Below are positions 42,325 to 51,913 of a DNA stretch of 64,000 nucleotides, piece after piece. How positions within the stretch are numbered: position 1 is the first letter of the stretch; the number at the start of each line of letters is the position of its first letter. The position numbers were made by a program, and so were the translations under genes. The stretch is taken from assembly GCA_008729055.1 (NCBI GenBank), contig SDUX01000010.1, forward strand, positions 2,371,090-2,435,089. Reading direction: 5' to 3'. The notes under the pieces were generated by a model. That model did not search any database. It saw only the letters and a program-made list of their open reading frames with translations, and was not told the origin of the DNA. Source of the stretch: Pyropia haitanensis. Taxonomy: Eukaryota; Rhodophyta; Bangiophyceae; Bangiales; Bangiaceae.

Positions 42325-44454
42325 ATGATGCTGAATACCCTCTGTGACGCTGGCACCGTCGAGCCAGATCTGGAGGAGCTGGCTGGGGCGCTGTCTGCGG
42401 GACGCGCTCTGGAGGGCTGGGGTCGGCAGGGCGGAGACGCTGCACTGGGCGAGTGGGTGTCGAGGATTGTCACCATCGTGGGGGCGTTGGAGACAGACGC
42501 CCGGGAGCCATGGGCCGCCGTGCCGTCGCTTTTCCGCACTTTCTCGTCCGTGCGGTCAGGCGGCGACTGCCAGGCGTCCGAGCTGGTAGAGCTTGCCGAG
42601 TTGGCTGACCTGGTCACCATCTGCAGCCAGTCCAACCGCGCTGCCCCCCTGGCGAGAGATCTTGTGGGGCGGTTTTTCCGGAAGAGCATTGAGCAGGGCG
42701 CGTTTTATAGGGACGTGCGTATGACCCCGCAACACTTTGACCAGCTGGTGGCGCGCGTGGCGCCCCACCTGCCTGCCGGCCTGCGGGGGCCAGCCGCCAT
42801 ACCCCCACGGTGGCGTATCTTCACGGTGCTGTTTTGGCTCGCGCAAGGGGGTCGTCAGCGAGTCGTCGCCCGAGCTGTGGACGTAGCGGAGTCGACGCTG
42901 TCTAAGATTTGCACTCCTGTTGTCAACGCGTTGATCTGTGGCCTCCCGTGCCTCACTTGGCCGGACCACGCCGAGCGTCAGCGCATTGGCGAAGCGTTTT
43001 CCAACCTGACGGGTGGAAACCTTTCCGGGTGGCGCGGTCTGTACGGTACATCCGCATTGTCTTTTGCGCTTCATTCTTCGTGTGCAGCTCATCATTGTAT
43101 CGTGTGATGCACTCTGTTTGACTTGGGTTGCTGCCGCACAGGGGGAGGGGGGGGTATTGACGCGCCATTTATTGATACCCTGGCACTCTGTTCCGGTGTT
43201 TGTCATCAAGGCGAGAGAACGGGGGGTTTATGAGCATGCCTGACACAACCCTTTACTGTATTGTCACGCGCTCCTCGTCGCTGCCTTCTTCTGTTTTGAT
43301 GGCTTGTTTGACTGCGTCAGTTGCGGCGCGGTAGATGGGTGTCTCACCCCGTTGCTCACCCCTTTTGGGGAGCACAAGGAAGATTTTACCGACAGGCACG
43401 CCAGGTGCTCGCTGTTGGTTCTCGCCATCACGGACACGCGCCTGTTCCGTTACTTCGCTGGCGGGTTTCCCGGGTCTCGAGGGGACTCTCTCGTGTTCAA
43501 GGAGCGATCGTGGCACAGGGCGATGCTGTCGATTGACCACTTCCGGCGCCCGCTTGCCGACGGAGAATTCATCCTTGGAGATGCTGGGTTTGCGCTCACC
43601 GCCTTCCTGGTACGCTGCCGCGGTAGGTCGGGTTTGTATTGACATTTTGGTTAGCGACTGCTGGGTGTTTCTCGTTGCTGAAGCGTCACAGCGCGCCTCG
43701 GCAATGGGCGGCATCTTTTGCAGATTGAGTCGCAGGGGTTGTCGACGAGGGAGGAGGTGGGAGACGGGGGGGGGGGGGGGTGGACAGGGAGCGCGGGGGC
43801 GTGACGTGTTGTGCAATGTTGCATCCATTCCTGTCCTCCTCGCGCGCCGCTGGGGCGCAGAGGGGGCGGGGGGGGGGGGGGAGGCGGGGTGCTCTCTTGC
43901 TGCTACCCGCCCCCCTCGGGGAGGCGCAGGGCGAGGGAGGCTTGTCAGAGCCCCACGGGAGGAAGACCTGACGCCTATCGTGGTTGTATCTGTCTTGCTG
44001 CTGGGGTCATCATGTGCAGACGTGTCTCCATTGTTGTCGGGTTTTATCTCTCTTTTCCTGTCTATTGCCCATTCCACAGATAACACCTTTCCGGGAAGTG
44101 GACATGCGCGGCCCAAACCTCGCGTCCATGCGGCGCTTTAACCATCTACACGCAAAAATGCGCGTCGTAGTCGAGAACGCTTTTGGACGCCTCAAAGGCA
44201 GATGGCACGTGTTGCGGATGATCAACGCTCACCCGGAGCTGGCTGCTAGTGTGCAACATGCATGCATCCTCCTCCACAATTTCCTGGAGGACCGGAACGG
44301 CGCCTATGAGGCAGACCCCAGCGCGCTCGAGGAGGACAGCAGCAACTCCGTAGTTGCTGCGGAAAGTGATGAGACACCCTCCTCTGCTGGCGCCCGCCGT
44401 CGCATTGAGCTGGTCAAGGCTCTGGGGCTTCCCTGGGTGGATGCCCCTCAATGA
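42325..44454 (+). CDS. PIF/Harbinger transposase (DDE_Tnp_4 / HARBI1-like)
   Basis: The DDE nuclease that cuts and joins Harbinger ends. Three exons: 42325-43028, 43321-43609 and 44080-44454, with GT-AG introns, giving 455 residues with no frame break (total length divisible by three). Exon 1 carries the helix-turn-helix part (MTPQHFDQLVARVAPHL, then AVDVAESTLSKICTPVVNAL). The exon 1-2 joint creates LSGCGAVDGCLTPL with the first catalytic Asp. Exon 2 continues with FTDRHARCSLLVLAITD, GGFPGSRGDSLVF and LGDAGFALTAF (second Asp). The exon 2-3 joint gives FLITPFREVD. Exon 3 holds MRVVVENAFGRLKGRWHVL with the catalytic Glu. The ATG at 42325 is the first in the frame; an upstream exon is possible. 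All three acidic residues are present, so activity is plausible. Confidence 0.92.
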
Positions 44455-45118
44455 TTGTAGCCATCTGGGGGGGTAGGGGCGGCGGGTCAGCGGATTGGCG
44501 CGGATGCCCCAGCGCAGTTGAGGAAGGGGTGGGTGAGGGGGGAGCGAGCGGGTTTGTGGGAAAGGACGCTGCGGCGGGCTCCAGGGTGCGGAGCGTTGGG
44601 GGCTGGGGGGGTGTGTGTCGGTGGGGTGGCCGTGCAGGATTGAGTGACGCGGCTGGCTGCGGAAGGGGGGGGAGAAGAAGGTGGGGCGGCGGAGCAAGAC
44701 CTAGGCAGGAAGGACAACAGTGACAAGCTCCAGGGGCGCAGCGCGACATCCGATTACTGTGGGGAGGGGCGCCAGAGAGGACGGACGGGCAACGTAGCTG
44801 CGGGGAGCCTGGTGGGGGAGGTGTTCCACGCTCGCGGGGTGCGGAGGGGGAGGGGGGGGGCGCAGGGCACGATGCTCTGTGCGAGTGGGTGGAAGTGTGG
44901 GCAAAGGCGTGAGGGGGGAGGATGCCGATAGGGCGTTGAGGTCAAGCAAGCCACTTGAGAGGCAGGGGCCACGAGAATGTGAAGAAGGGTGGGCGGGGGG
45001 GCGCGGGGTGGAGCTCGAGCGACCAGTGAATGACGGAGGAGAACAATCGTTCATTCAACCAACAAACAAGAAAGAAACGGATGCGTGGAGTATAACCGAA
45101 AAGAGCGAGTGCCTACTA
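44455..45118. other. Spacer between the two convergent transposon genes
   Basis: G-rich on the + strand. It presumably holds both 3' untranslated regions. No gene is seen. Confidence 0.5.
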
Positions 45119-46120
45119 TTACTGCGCACGGCGGGCCTTCTCGGCGTACGCGTTCAGCATATTCACCATGGCGCGGCGCACATCAGTGTCCGTGACGTCA
45201 TCCGCCTCAGAGCCCCGCCCAGCCGCCCCGCTCGCGCCCCCGTTGCCCGCCCCACTGGCCCCCTCCGTGACAAGCTTTTGCTGCAAATACTCGCGCAGTA
45301 CGGCCGCCGCCGTGGGCTTCTTGGTCTTCTTGGGCTTGGGCGAGCTGGCCTCGATCTCGGCGGCGGTCGCCGTGTGCGAAGGTGCCTTGCTGGCGGGGCT
45401 GCCGGATGAGAAGGAGGAACTGGCCTCCTCACTGCCAGTGCCCGCGCCGCCATCGCTCTCGCCGCCAATGCTCTCCGCTGCTGACCCGCCGTCGCTCTTG
45501 CTGCCCTCTCGGTCATCAGCTGCAGCGTTGTCCTGCCCCTCATCGCCATCCATTCCTTCAGCAACTGAGCTGTCCCCCCCCGTACTCCCCCCTGCTGGCG
45601 GCCCGCCCGGGGCGCGCCCAGCGGCGGGCGAGCCGGGGCTCGCTGCAGCATCCGCGCACATGTCCATCGGCTCGTGCACCGTCTGCTGGGTTGAAACGTG
45701 CGACTTTTTAAACGCCTCGCGCGCCAGGTCGAAAAGCATAGCCCCGCCAAACTTGATAATCTGGTCCTCCTTGTGGGCCGCACTCATGCCCGTACCCTTG
45801 ATAACCGCGCACGTGGCAATAAAGCGGGTGCGGAGGTTCTTAATCTTCTTGTCCACGGCGGCGACCGTCCGCGTGCGCGCCATGGGCTGGTCGGCTGCGG
45901 GGGTGGCGTCTACAAACGCCTGGAGTAGAGCGCCGCCTGCGCGTCGCTTCATGTCCCCTGTACGGCGAGCGCGATACGCCGCCCAGTGCGTCACAGCTGC
46001 CGTAAGGACACCAACACACTCCCCGGGGTAGAAGTTCTTGGCGCGTCCCTTCGTCTTGCCAGTTGCCTTCCGCTTGCGCCCGTTCACGGCTGTGTCGGAT
46101 GCGCGGCGGCCGCCGGCCAT
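45119..46120 (-). CDS. Myb/SANT-like DNA-binding protein of the Harbinger element
   Basis: A 333-residue single-exon protein from the ATG at 46120. It begins with a Lys/Arg-rich nuclear-localisation-like arm (NGRKRKATGKTKGRAKNF). Residues about 30-130 form a helical domain (YPGECVGVLTAAVTHWAAYR, then VDKKIKNLRTRFIATCAVIK) resembling Myb/SANT-like or trihelix domains. Then comes a Ser/Gly/Asp-rich acidic middle (about 160-250), a basic KPKKTKKPTAAAVLREYLQQK, and a C-terminal helix (DVRRAMVNMLNAYAEKARR). In PIF/Harbinger elements the second protein helps carry the transposase to the nucleus and to the termini, and its position opposite the transposase supports that role here. The domain call is by pattern, with no search. 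Confidence 0.72.
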   Translation of the reverse strand: MAGGRRASDTAVNGRKRKATGKTKGRAKNFYPGECVGVLTAAVTHWAAYRARRTGDMKRRAGGALLQAFVDATPAADQPMARTRTVAAVDKKIKNLRTRFIATCAVIKGTGMSAAHKEDQIIKFGGAMLFDLAREAFKKSHVSTQQTVHEPMDMCADAAASPGSPAAGRAPGGPPAGGSTGGDSSVAEGMDGDEGQDNAAADDREGSKSDGGSAAESIGGESDGGAGTGSEEASSSFSSGSPASKAPSHTATAAEIEASSPKPKKTKKPTAAAVLREYLQQKLVTEGASGAGNGGASGAAGRGSEADDVTDTDVRRAMVNMLNAYAEKARRAQ

Positions 46121-47384
46121 GTTGATCAGAGGTAGTCGCTAAAGAACGTGAGAAGTCGGGGAGTGGGCGCGGGGGGGGGGGGTAAGACGGAGATATGGGG
46201 CAAGGAAGGTGCAAAAGCAAGGGGGGGGGACGGGGGACGGGTGCCAAACCGACGCGGAGGAACACAGGTGGTGTTGTGTGCCACCCAGCACGCCTGCCAG
46301 AGCAACAAAGGTCGGTGGCGCGTGGTCTCTTATCGGCACGTCCACAGCCTGCCACTGGATGGACGAGAGCGGTGGCGCTCGAAGCCCGGCACAAAAAGGC
46401 GCGCTCCGTCTCCCCATGAAACTGTTGGCGTTCTGCGATGCCTGCAACGGGCGGACGGTGGGGTCTCGGTGGCCAAGGGCGGGCTTCTGGTGGCGCCAAA
46501 CTTGCTCTGCCTTCCGTCTCGCACACGAAAGAGTACATTTTCTCAGCGTGTTAAGTACGGATGTCAAGTACACTAAGTACACTTCTGAGGTTGAGCCATG
46601 TGACTCAGCCTTGACTTAAGCCGCCTAAAACCGTGAATCGTCCTCTGTGTAGTGGTCCCAAATCCAATCCAATAGAGTACGTTGAGCGAAAAACGAGTTG
46701 ATCCCGCGCCAGCTCGTCGTGCAACATGTGCTGTGTGCAAAGGGCGGAACTCGTCCGTAATTGTGTTGTCGCGACCGGGTGGCAGCAGGCCAGCAATGAC
46801 TCTGTTTGGGGACTCGGTCTCCACGTGGCCGCCCCGCTGCGGCGGACCGCACCGCCTCCTCGCTGGCGCGGGCGGCGACGCGCCCCCCCTCGCTGTCCCG
46901 TGCGGCGCGGCCGCGGCGGCGGTCCTCCCGCCCCCCTCCCCGCCACCTTCCCGGGGCACATCCCCCGCCCCTGCCCGCGGCCGTCCAGCCAGTACGTGGG
47001 CGGGCGGGGGTGGGCGGCTGGGCGGGCGGGGTGGGCGGCAGGGTGGGCGGCCGGGCCGGGGTGTGGTGGAGTGGGGGCGGTCGGCGCGCCGGTTGGGCGG
47101 TTGGCGGGCGGGTGCTCGTCGGCGCGCGGCGGGTCTCCCCCCTCCCTGCTGGCCCGCGGCGGCCACGGCGGCCGCGGCGGGGGGGCTGCCCGGCACCTAT
47201 CTACCGCTTGCGGGGATAGGCAGCGCTGCCCGCGACTGCCACTGCGCGTGCCTTGCCGCCGCGGCGCGGTCCCCGCCGCGGCTGTCCCGCCGACGGCGGC
47301 GCCCCCCGGCCCGGTCGGCGGTCCCGCCCGCCCCGCCCCGCCCATCCCCCCCCATCCCGTTGCCTCTTCCCGCTCCTTCCTCTC

Positions 47385-47419
<35 letters not shown>

Positions 47420-47435
47420 CTGGCAGTGGCCCGCC
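46121..47435. other. Intergenic region with transposon right end and TBC gene upstream sequence
   Basis: Bases 46500-46700 are less GC-rich and contain the proposed right end of the transposon. Bases 46800-47430 are GC-saturated. Frames there on both strands are low-complexity and unrecognised. Confidence 0.5.
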
Positions 47436-47676
47436 ATGTCGGTGGTGACGACGGAGCTGGCGCGCGCGCACGGCGTCGTCGCGCCGCCGCTCGGCCGCGG
47501 CACGCTGCGGCTGCTGGAGAATGACGACCCGGCCGCGCCGCCCGAGACCGCCATCACCGTGACGCTCACGTTTACGCCCATCGGCGGCGGCGACGGCGGC
47601 GGCGGCGGCGGCGGCGGCGACGCGCCGCCGGCGCTGGTGGTGCCCCTCGCGGACCTGCTCACGCTCCGCGTCACCC

Positions 47677-47717
<41 letters not shown>

Positions 47718-48585
47718 AGTGGCAGTGGTGGTGCTGGTGGCGGCGTCACGGCCGCGTCGCTCACCTTTCTCCGCGCCGGCGCGGTGCGGGTGCCCGCGCT
47801 ACACTTTTTCGGCGGCCCCGCCGCGGCGGCCGCGTTTGTCGACGCCCTCCGCCGCCACGCGTACCTGACCCCGCTGACCGACGAGTACCCGCCCGCGGCG
47901 CCGGTCGGGCACCCGGCCCGCCCGGTCGGTGACCTGTACGTTGTCGACGCCAAGCGCCGCCACCGCCGCGCGCCGGCGTCGCTCCTCACCGACGATGGGG
48001 TGCTGCCGCTGCCGCTGGGCGGCGCCTGGGGGGCGGTGCGGGGGGTCGCGCCGCACGCCGCCGACGGCGCGCCGCTGCTGCTGCCGCCGCCGCCATCCGA
48101 GGCGGACGACGGGCGGACGCCGGCGGGCCGCGGGCCGGGCGGCGGCGCCCTGCCGTGGCCGTCCCCGCGGGGGCCGGCCGTCGGCGGGCGGCCGCCCGCC
48201 GTTGGCGCCGTCGCCGAGGTGCTGGAGGAGCGGCTGAGCACGCTCGGCTTTTCCCTGCTCGGCCAGTTTGCGCGCGTCACCGCCGCCGCGCGGGAGCTGG
48301 GCGAGGAGGTGGCCCGCACGTTTGACCCGGCGGCGGCGATCGCCGCGGCGGCCGCCGCCGCGGGGGGGGGGGCGGGGGGGGTTGGGGGGGGGGGGGCCCT
48401 CGGCGCCGTCGGCACGGGCGGGGCGGGGGGGGAGGTGGGGGGGGGGGGGGGGGGCGCCCCGGTCCGGGACGGGGTCGGGGGGGGGGGGGCTCCCAGCCGC
48501 CGAAGCGGACGCCGCCGCGCGGGCGGCGATGGCCGCCGCCGAGGCGGGCGAGGCGTCGCACGGGGCGGGCGTCGGCGGCGGCGGT

Positions 48586-48620
<35 letters not shown>

Positions 48621-49997
48621 GGCGGGTGCGGCTGGCGGCGGCGGCCGTGGCGCGCCGGGCGCCGCCGCGGCGGCCGCGGCGGCCGCGGCGGACCTGCCGC
48701 CCGCGCTGGCCGCCGATGAGCCCCGCGGCGTGCCCGTCAGTGCCGCCGCGTGGGCGGCCGCCCACGACGCCCGCGAGCGGCGGCTGTACGACCCCGCGGC
48801 GGTCCGCTACGCCGTCTACCGCGGCGGCGTTGACGGCGGCGGGGATGGCGGGGGTGGGGGTGCGGCCGCCGCGGCGAGCGCCCGCCCCGACGTGTGGCCG
48901 GGCCTGCTCGGCGTCTGGCCGTGGGACGCGTCCCTGGCCGAGCGGGAGGCCGCGGTGGAGGCGGCGGTGGAGCGGTGGGTGGTGGCCTCGCGGGGGTGGC
49001 GGCGCATCAAGGCCGCCGCCGACGCGGCGGATGTGGATGGCAAGGAGGGGGGGGTGGCGCGGGTGGACGCCGGCGCGGGCGGCGGTGGCGGTGGCGGCGG
49101 CGGCGATGAGAATGGCGGCGGCTCGGGCGGGGAGCGCAACGGCGGGGCGTCGCCTGCCAAGCGGCGGTCGTCGTCGTCGCCGCCGCCGTCGCCCCCCCCT
49201 CCCCCCCGGCGCCCGAGCACGTGGCCTACCACGAGCAGGAGCACCTGATTGCCAAGGACGTGGCGCGGAGCGACCCAGAGGTAGGCGCCTGGTCGGACCT
49301 CCTTGGCGACGTCCTCAACGTGTACGCCACCCACAATGGGGGGCTCGGCTACTGCCAGGGCATGGCGGACGTGCTCGCGCCCATCCTCGTTGCGATTGCG
49401 CCGCCCGGCGGGCCGCCACCGGCGGCGCCGCTGTCGCCCGCCCACGGCGGCGACGGCGGCGACGGCGCGGCGCCGCCGCCCGCCGACGCCACCGCCGACA
49501 GCGTCACCCGCACCGCGGCGATCGTGTACGCGGCGTTTACGCACCTGATGCGGCGGCTGTCGGCCAACTTTCGGGTCGACCAGTCTGGCCTCGCGTCGCA
49601 GCTGCTGCTCCTCCGCCGGCTGCTCGCCGTGTCGGACCCGCCGCTCGCGGCGCACCTGCACAGCTCGGACGAGGAGCTCCACGTGTGCTTCCGGTGGGTG
49701 CTGCTGCAGTTCAAGCGGGAGCTCGCGTTTGCCGACACGTGCCGCCTGTGGGAGGTGTCGTGGTCGCGGCCCGAGGGCGGCGAGCGCCTCCACCTGTACG
49801 CGGCCGTCGGGCTGCTGCGCGCGCACCGGACGCGGCTGCTGGCGCTCCCGCGGGGACGGTTTGACTGCCTCCTCCGCTACATCAATGACGTGGGCGGCCG
49901 CGTGACGGTGGACTACCTGATTGGGGCGGCGGAGAGTGAGGCGACGCGCTTGGGCGAGCTGCTCCGACAACAGGGCGGCCGCCGGTACGAGGGCTGA
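47436..49997 (+). CDS. TBC-domain Rab GTPase-activating protein (TBC1D15/GYP7-like)
   Basis: Stimulates GTP hydrolysis by a Rab GTPase, probably on endosomal or vacuolar membranes, as in the TBC1D15/GYP7 family. The ATG at 47436 opens an N-terminal lipid- or Rab-binding-like region (LTFLRAGAVRVPALHFFGGP, VLEERLSTLGFSLLGQFARV) as in plant and animal relatives. The TBC domain begins at about 48805 with RYAVYRGGVD and PDVWPGLLGVWPWD. The arginine finger is in HLIAKDVARSDPE, the glutamine finger in GLGYCQGMADVLAPIL. The later helices FRWVLLQFKRELAFADTCRL and LWEVSW end the domain. The frame changes at G runs 48430-48490 and at C runs 49192-49208. Gly-rich insertions split the N-terminal region and the TBC domain. 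Both catalytic fingers are kept. Confidence 0.87.
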
Positions 49998-50925
49998 GGC
50001 CGTGGCGCAACGGGAAACGCGGCGGCAGTGGCCATGTGTGTGGGGGAGGGAGCGTATCGCGACGTCCATCCGCAACCCCGCCATGTGCCGTGGCCCTGTG
50101 GTGTGTACCTTCAAGGAAAAGAAAAAAAACTGCCCCGCTGCCTGGGGCGCCATGTCCATCCATTTGCCTGTTGGCGAGCAGGAGCCACCGATTGATGCTG
50201 GGCAGCCGGGAGGGGTGGTTGACGAACGACGCCACCGCCAGTCACGGACCCGCCGATGCTGCTCTCCCCCCACCTCTGTGGAACGCGACGGCACGAGGAG
50301 GCCTCAACAAGTCGCAATTGGAGTGTGCAAGGAGGTGCCAAGAGCGGAACGACTGCCCCGATGGCAGGCAAGCAGCGGCACTCAACGGGCGATCCTGCCG
50401 ACGCAGCTATCCCTGCGAATACGCCCAGTGTGACGCTTGGGTAAAACATGCGCGTCGGCGCCCGACCCCGCCCGCCGCCGATGTGTGCCGCTCACTTCTA
50501 GCCCGCGGTCCACTAGTCCGACTTGCCTGCCGCCAACGTACGACAGTCACAGTAGGGGGCCGGTCCCGACATCCATGCGCCTGGGAGTTGTCCCCGTTCC
50601 TGGGTCCAGCACTTTCTTGTTCTTTCTTGGCTTCTCCTGCGGCCCGACGCGCCTGGCAGCTGTCGCTTCGCCCATGTTGGCCTCTCTTGCGACGTGGTCC
50701 GCACGGCACGTGCGCGTGTCCTTTTGCCCATGTTGCCCCCCTTCCCCATCATCTCCAACCAATCCACCTCCACCCCCCGACTCCCCCCCTTCCCCCACTT
50801 TCTCTTATCCCGCGATGAGCACTCGCCTCGCCTCGATGGCTCCCTTCTGCCGGCGGGGGTTGCTGTCCTCGGCCTACGAGCGGCGCCCCTCGTGTCGCCC
50901 CTACCTTCGCCCGCCCACTCCCCTC
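49998..50925. other. Convergent intergenic region
   Basis: Between the stops of the TBC gene (+) and LSm7 (-). The composition is mixed; the DNA is CT-rich at 50600-50820 on +. No recognisable gene. Confidence 0.5.
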
Positions 50926-51913
50926 TCATGCCTCTGGGCCTTCCGACACAAACGGGTTCTCGTGCAGCACACCGACGCCGTCGGCCGGGGAGATGGTCAT
51001 GACCGACGTGCCGCGGGCGACGATGAGGCCCAGCTTCCGCTCCATCCCAGACGGCTTGTACGCGTCAGTCTCGTCTGCGTGCGGGAGGGCGGGCAAATGG
51101 GCACACGCAGACACGTAGGGCAGGGGAAGGGGCACGGGAGCAACAAAGGCAGCACAAACGGAATAGAATGGCACGACCAGGGACAGTTAGAATCACAGGG
51201 CAGGCGCCCCATCCTCCCACGCGCCAGGAGGCACGCAACACCAGGGGGATGTCCAAGTCCCTACCGCGGCCGCCGCGCCTCCTCGACCCCGCGGCTGCCA
51301 CGGCGGCACGACTGGCACCCACGCGCCGGAGGGAGGTGCGCCGCCGCCGCCCGCCAGGCAATAGCGGCCGTACCCCTCGCCTCCCCTCCCCACGAGCAGC
51401 CCGCCCGCACCGACCGCGAACGTACCCCGCAGCTCCTCAATCGTCTCGTCCAACACCAGGTTCACCAGGGGGTCCCAGCCCTTGAGGATGCCTCGCACTG
51501 CGGACACCGTTCACCGTCCAGAAAAAGAAAAGAAAACAGCCAGTGAAGCCGTGCGGCGGCTGACACCACACCCATCCCCCAGGTGAGTCAGTACGGGCCC
51601 AGCAGGACGCGCCACCGCGCCGTGGCACCACAGCCCCCATCGCCGCCACAGCCACGCACAAGCGCCAGCATATTTGCAAGGCCCGGGCTCGCTGCTGTCT
51701 GCGGCCGCCTCCTCTTCCCTCACCGCACACCGCTCCGTGCGCCACGCTCCCACGACCCTGCCATGCGAGAGCAAACCTACCCTGGCGCCCGCCCGACAGC
51801 TTCACAATAACCGGATGGTCCACGTGCTTGGACAGGTCCAGGGTGTTGGTGCGGGTGGCGCCGCCGCCGTGGCCGCCGCCGCCGCCGCCAGCGTGACCGC
51901 CCCTGGGAGCGCT
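50926..51913 (-). CDS. LSM7: LSm7, U6 snRNA-associated Sm-like protein (first exon unresolved)
   Basis: A subunit of the LSm1-7 (mRNA decay) and LSm2-8 (U6 snRNA, splicing) rings. Three exons are clear on the minus strand: 51913-51781, 51497-51426 (72 bases) and 51074-50926, with GT-AG introns. Spliced, the Sm1 motif reads LDLSKHVDHPVIVKLSGGRQ, running across the first joint into VRGILKGWDPLVNLVLDETI. The second joint gives EELRDETDAYK. The Sm2 part reads KLGLIVARGTSVMTI and ends with PADGVGVLHENPFVSEGPEA. Order and spacing match human and plant LSm7. Exon 51913-51781 begins after an acceptor (TATTCACAG) in phase 0 and encodes a Gly/His-rich lead. The initiator is either in an upstream exon I cannot fix or the in-frame ATG at 51991 if that acceptor is unused. 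Confidence 0.92.

Larger units (their letters stand above)
42058..46622. mobile_element. PIF/Harbinger-type DNA transposon
   Basis: A transposase gene (+) and a Myb/SANT-like gene (-) face each other, the two-gene arrangement of PIF/Harbinger elements. The proposed ends carry the same palindromic motif: CTGAGCCAGTGGCTCAAC at 42071-42088 and, reversed, CTGAGTCACATGGCTCAAC at 46608-46590, each preceded by GGCTT (42058 and, reversed, 46622). The similarity is imperfect, with one- or two-base gaps, and I see no clean three-base target duplication, so the exact ends are uncertain by tens of bases. The element is less GC-rich than its surroundings. The transposase frame is intact, so the copy may be recent. 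Confidence 0.75.

Noticed and set aside
43029..43107. Continuation of transposase exon 1 to a stop at 43107, which would replace the first catalytic Asp by Tyr
   Set aside because: The GT at 43029 and AG at 43320 join cleanly and restore the conserved GAVDG motif in frame, so the continuation is intron.
43335..44141. Open frame of 268 codons (+) across the second transposase intron
   Set aside because: It uses a different frame from the DDE motifs and is a shadow of exon 2 plus intron.
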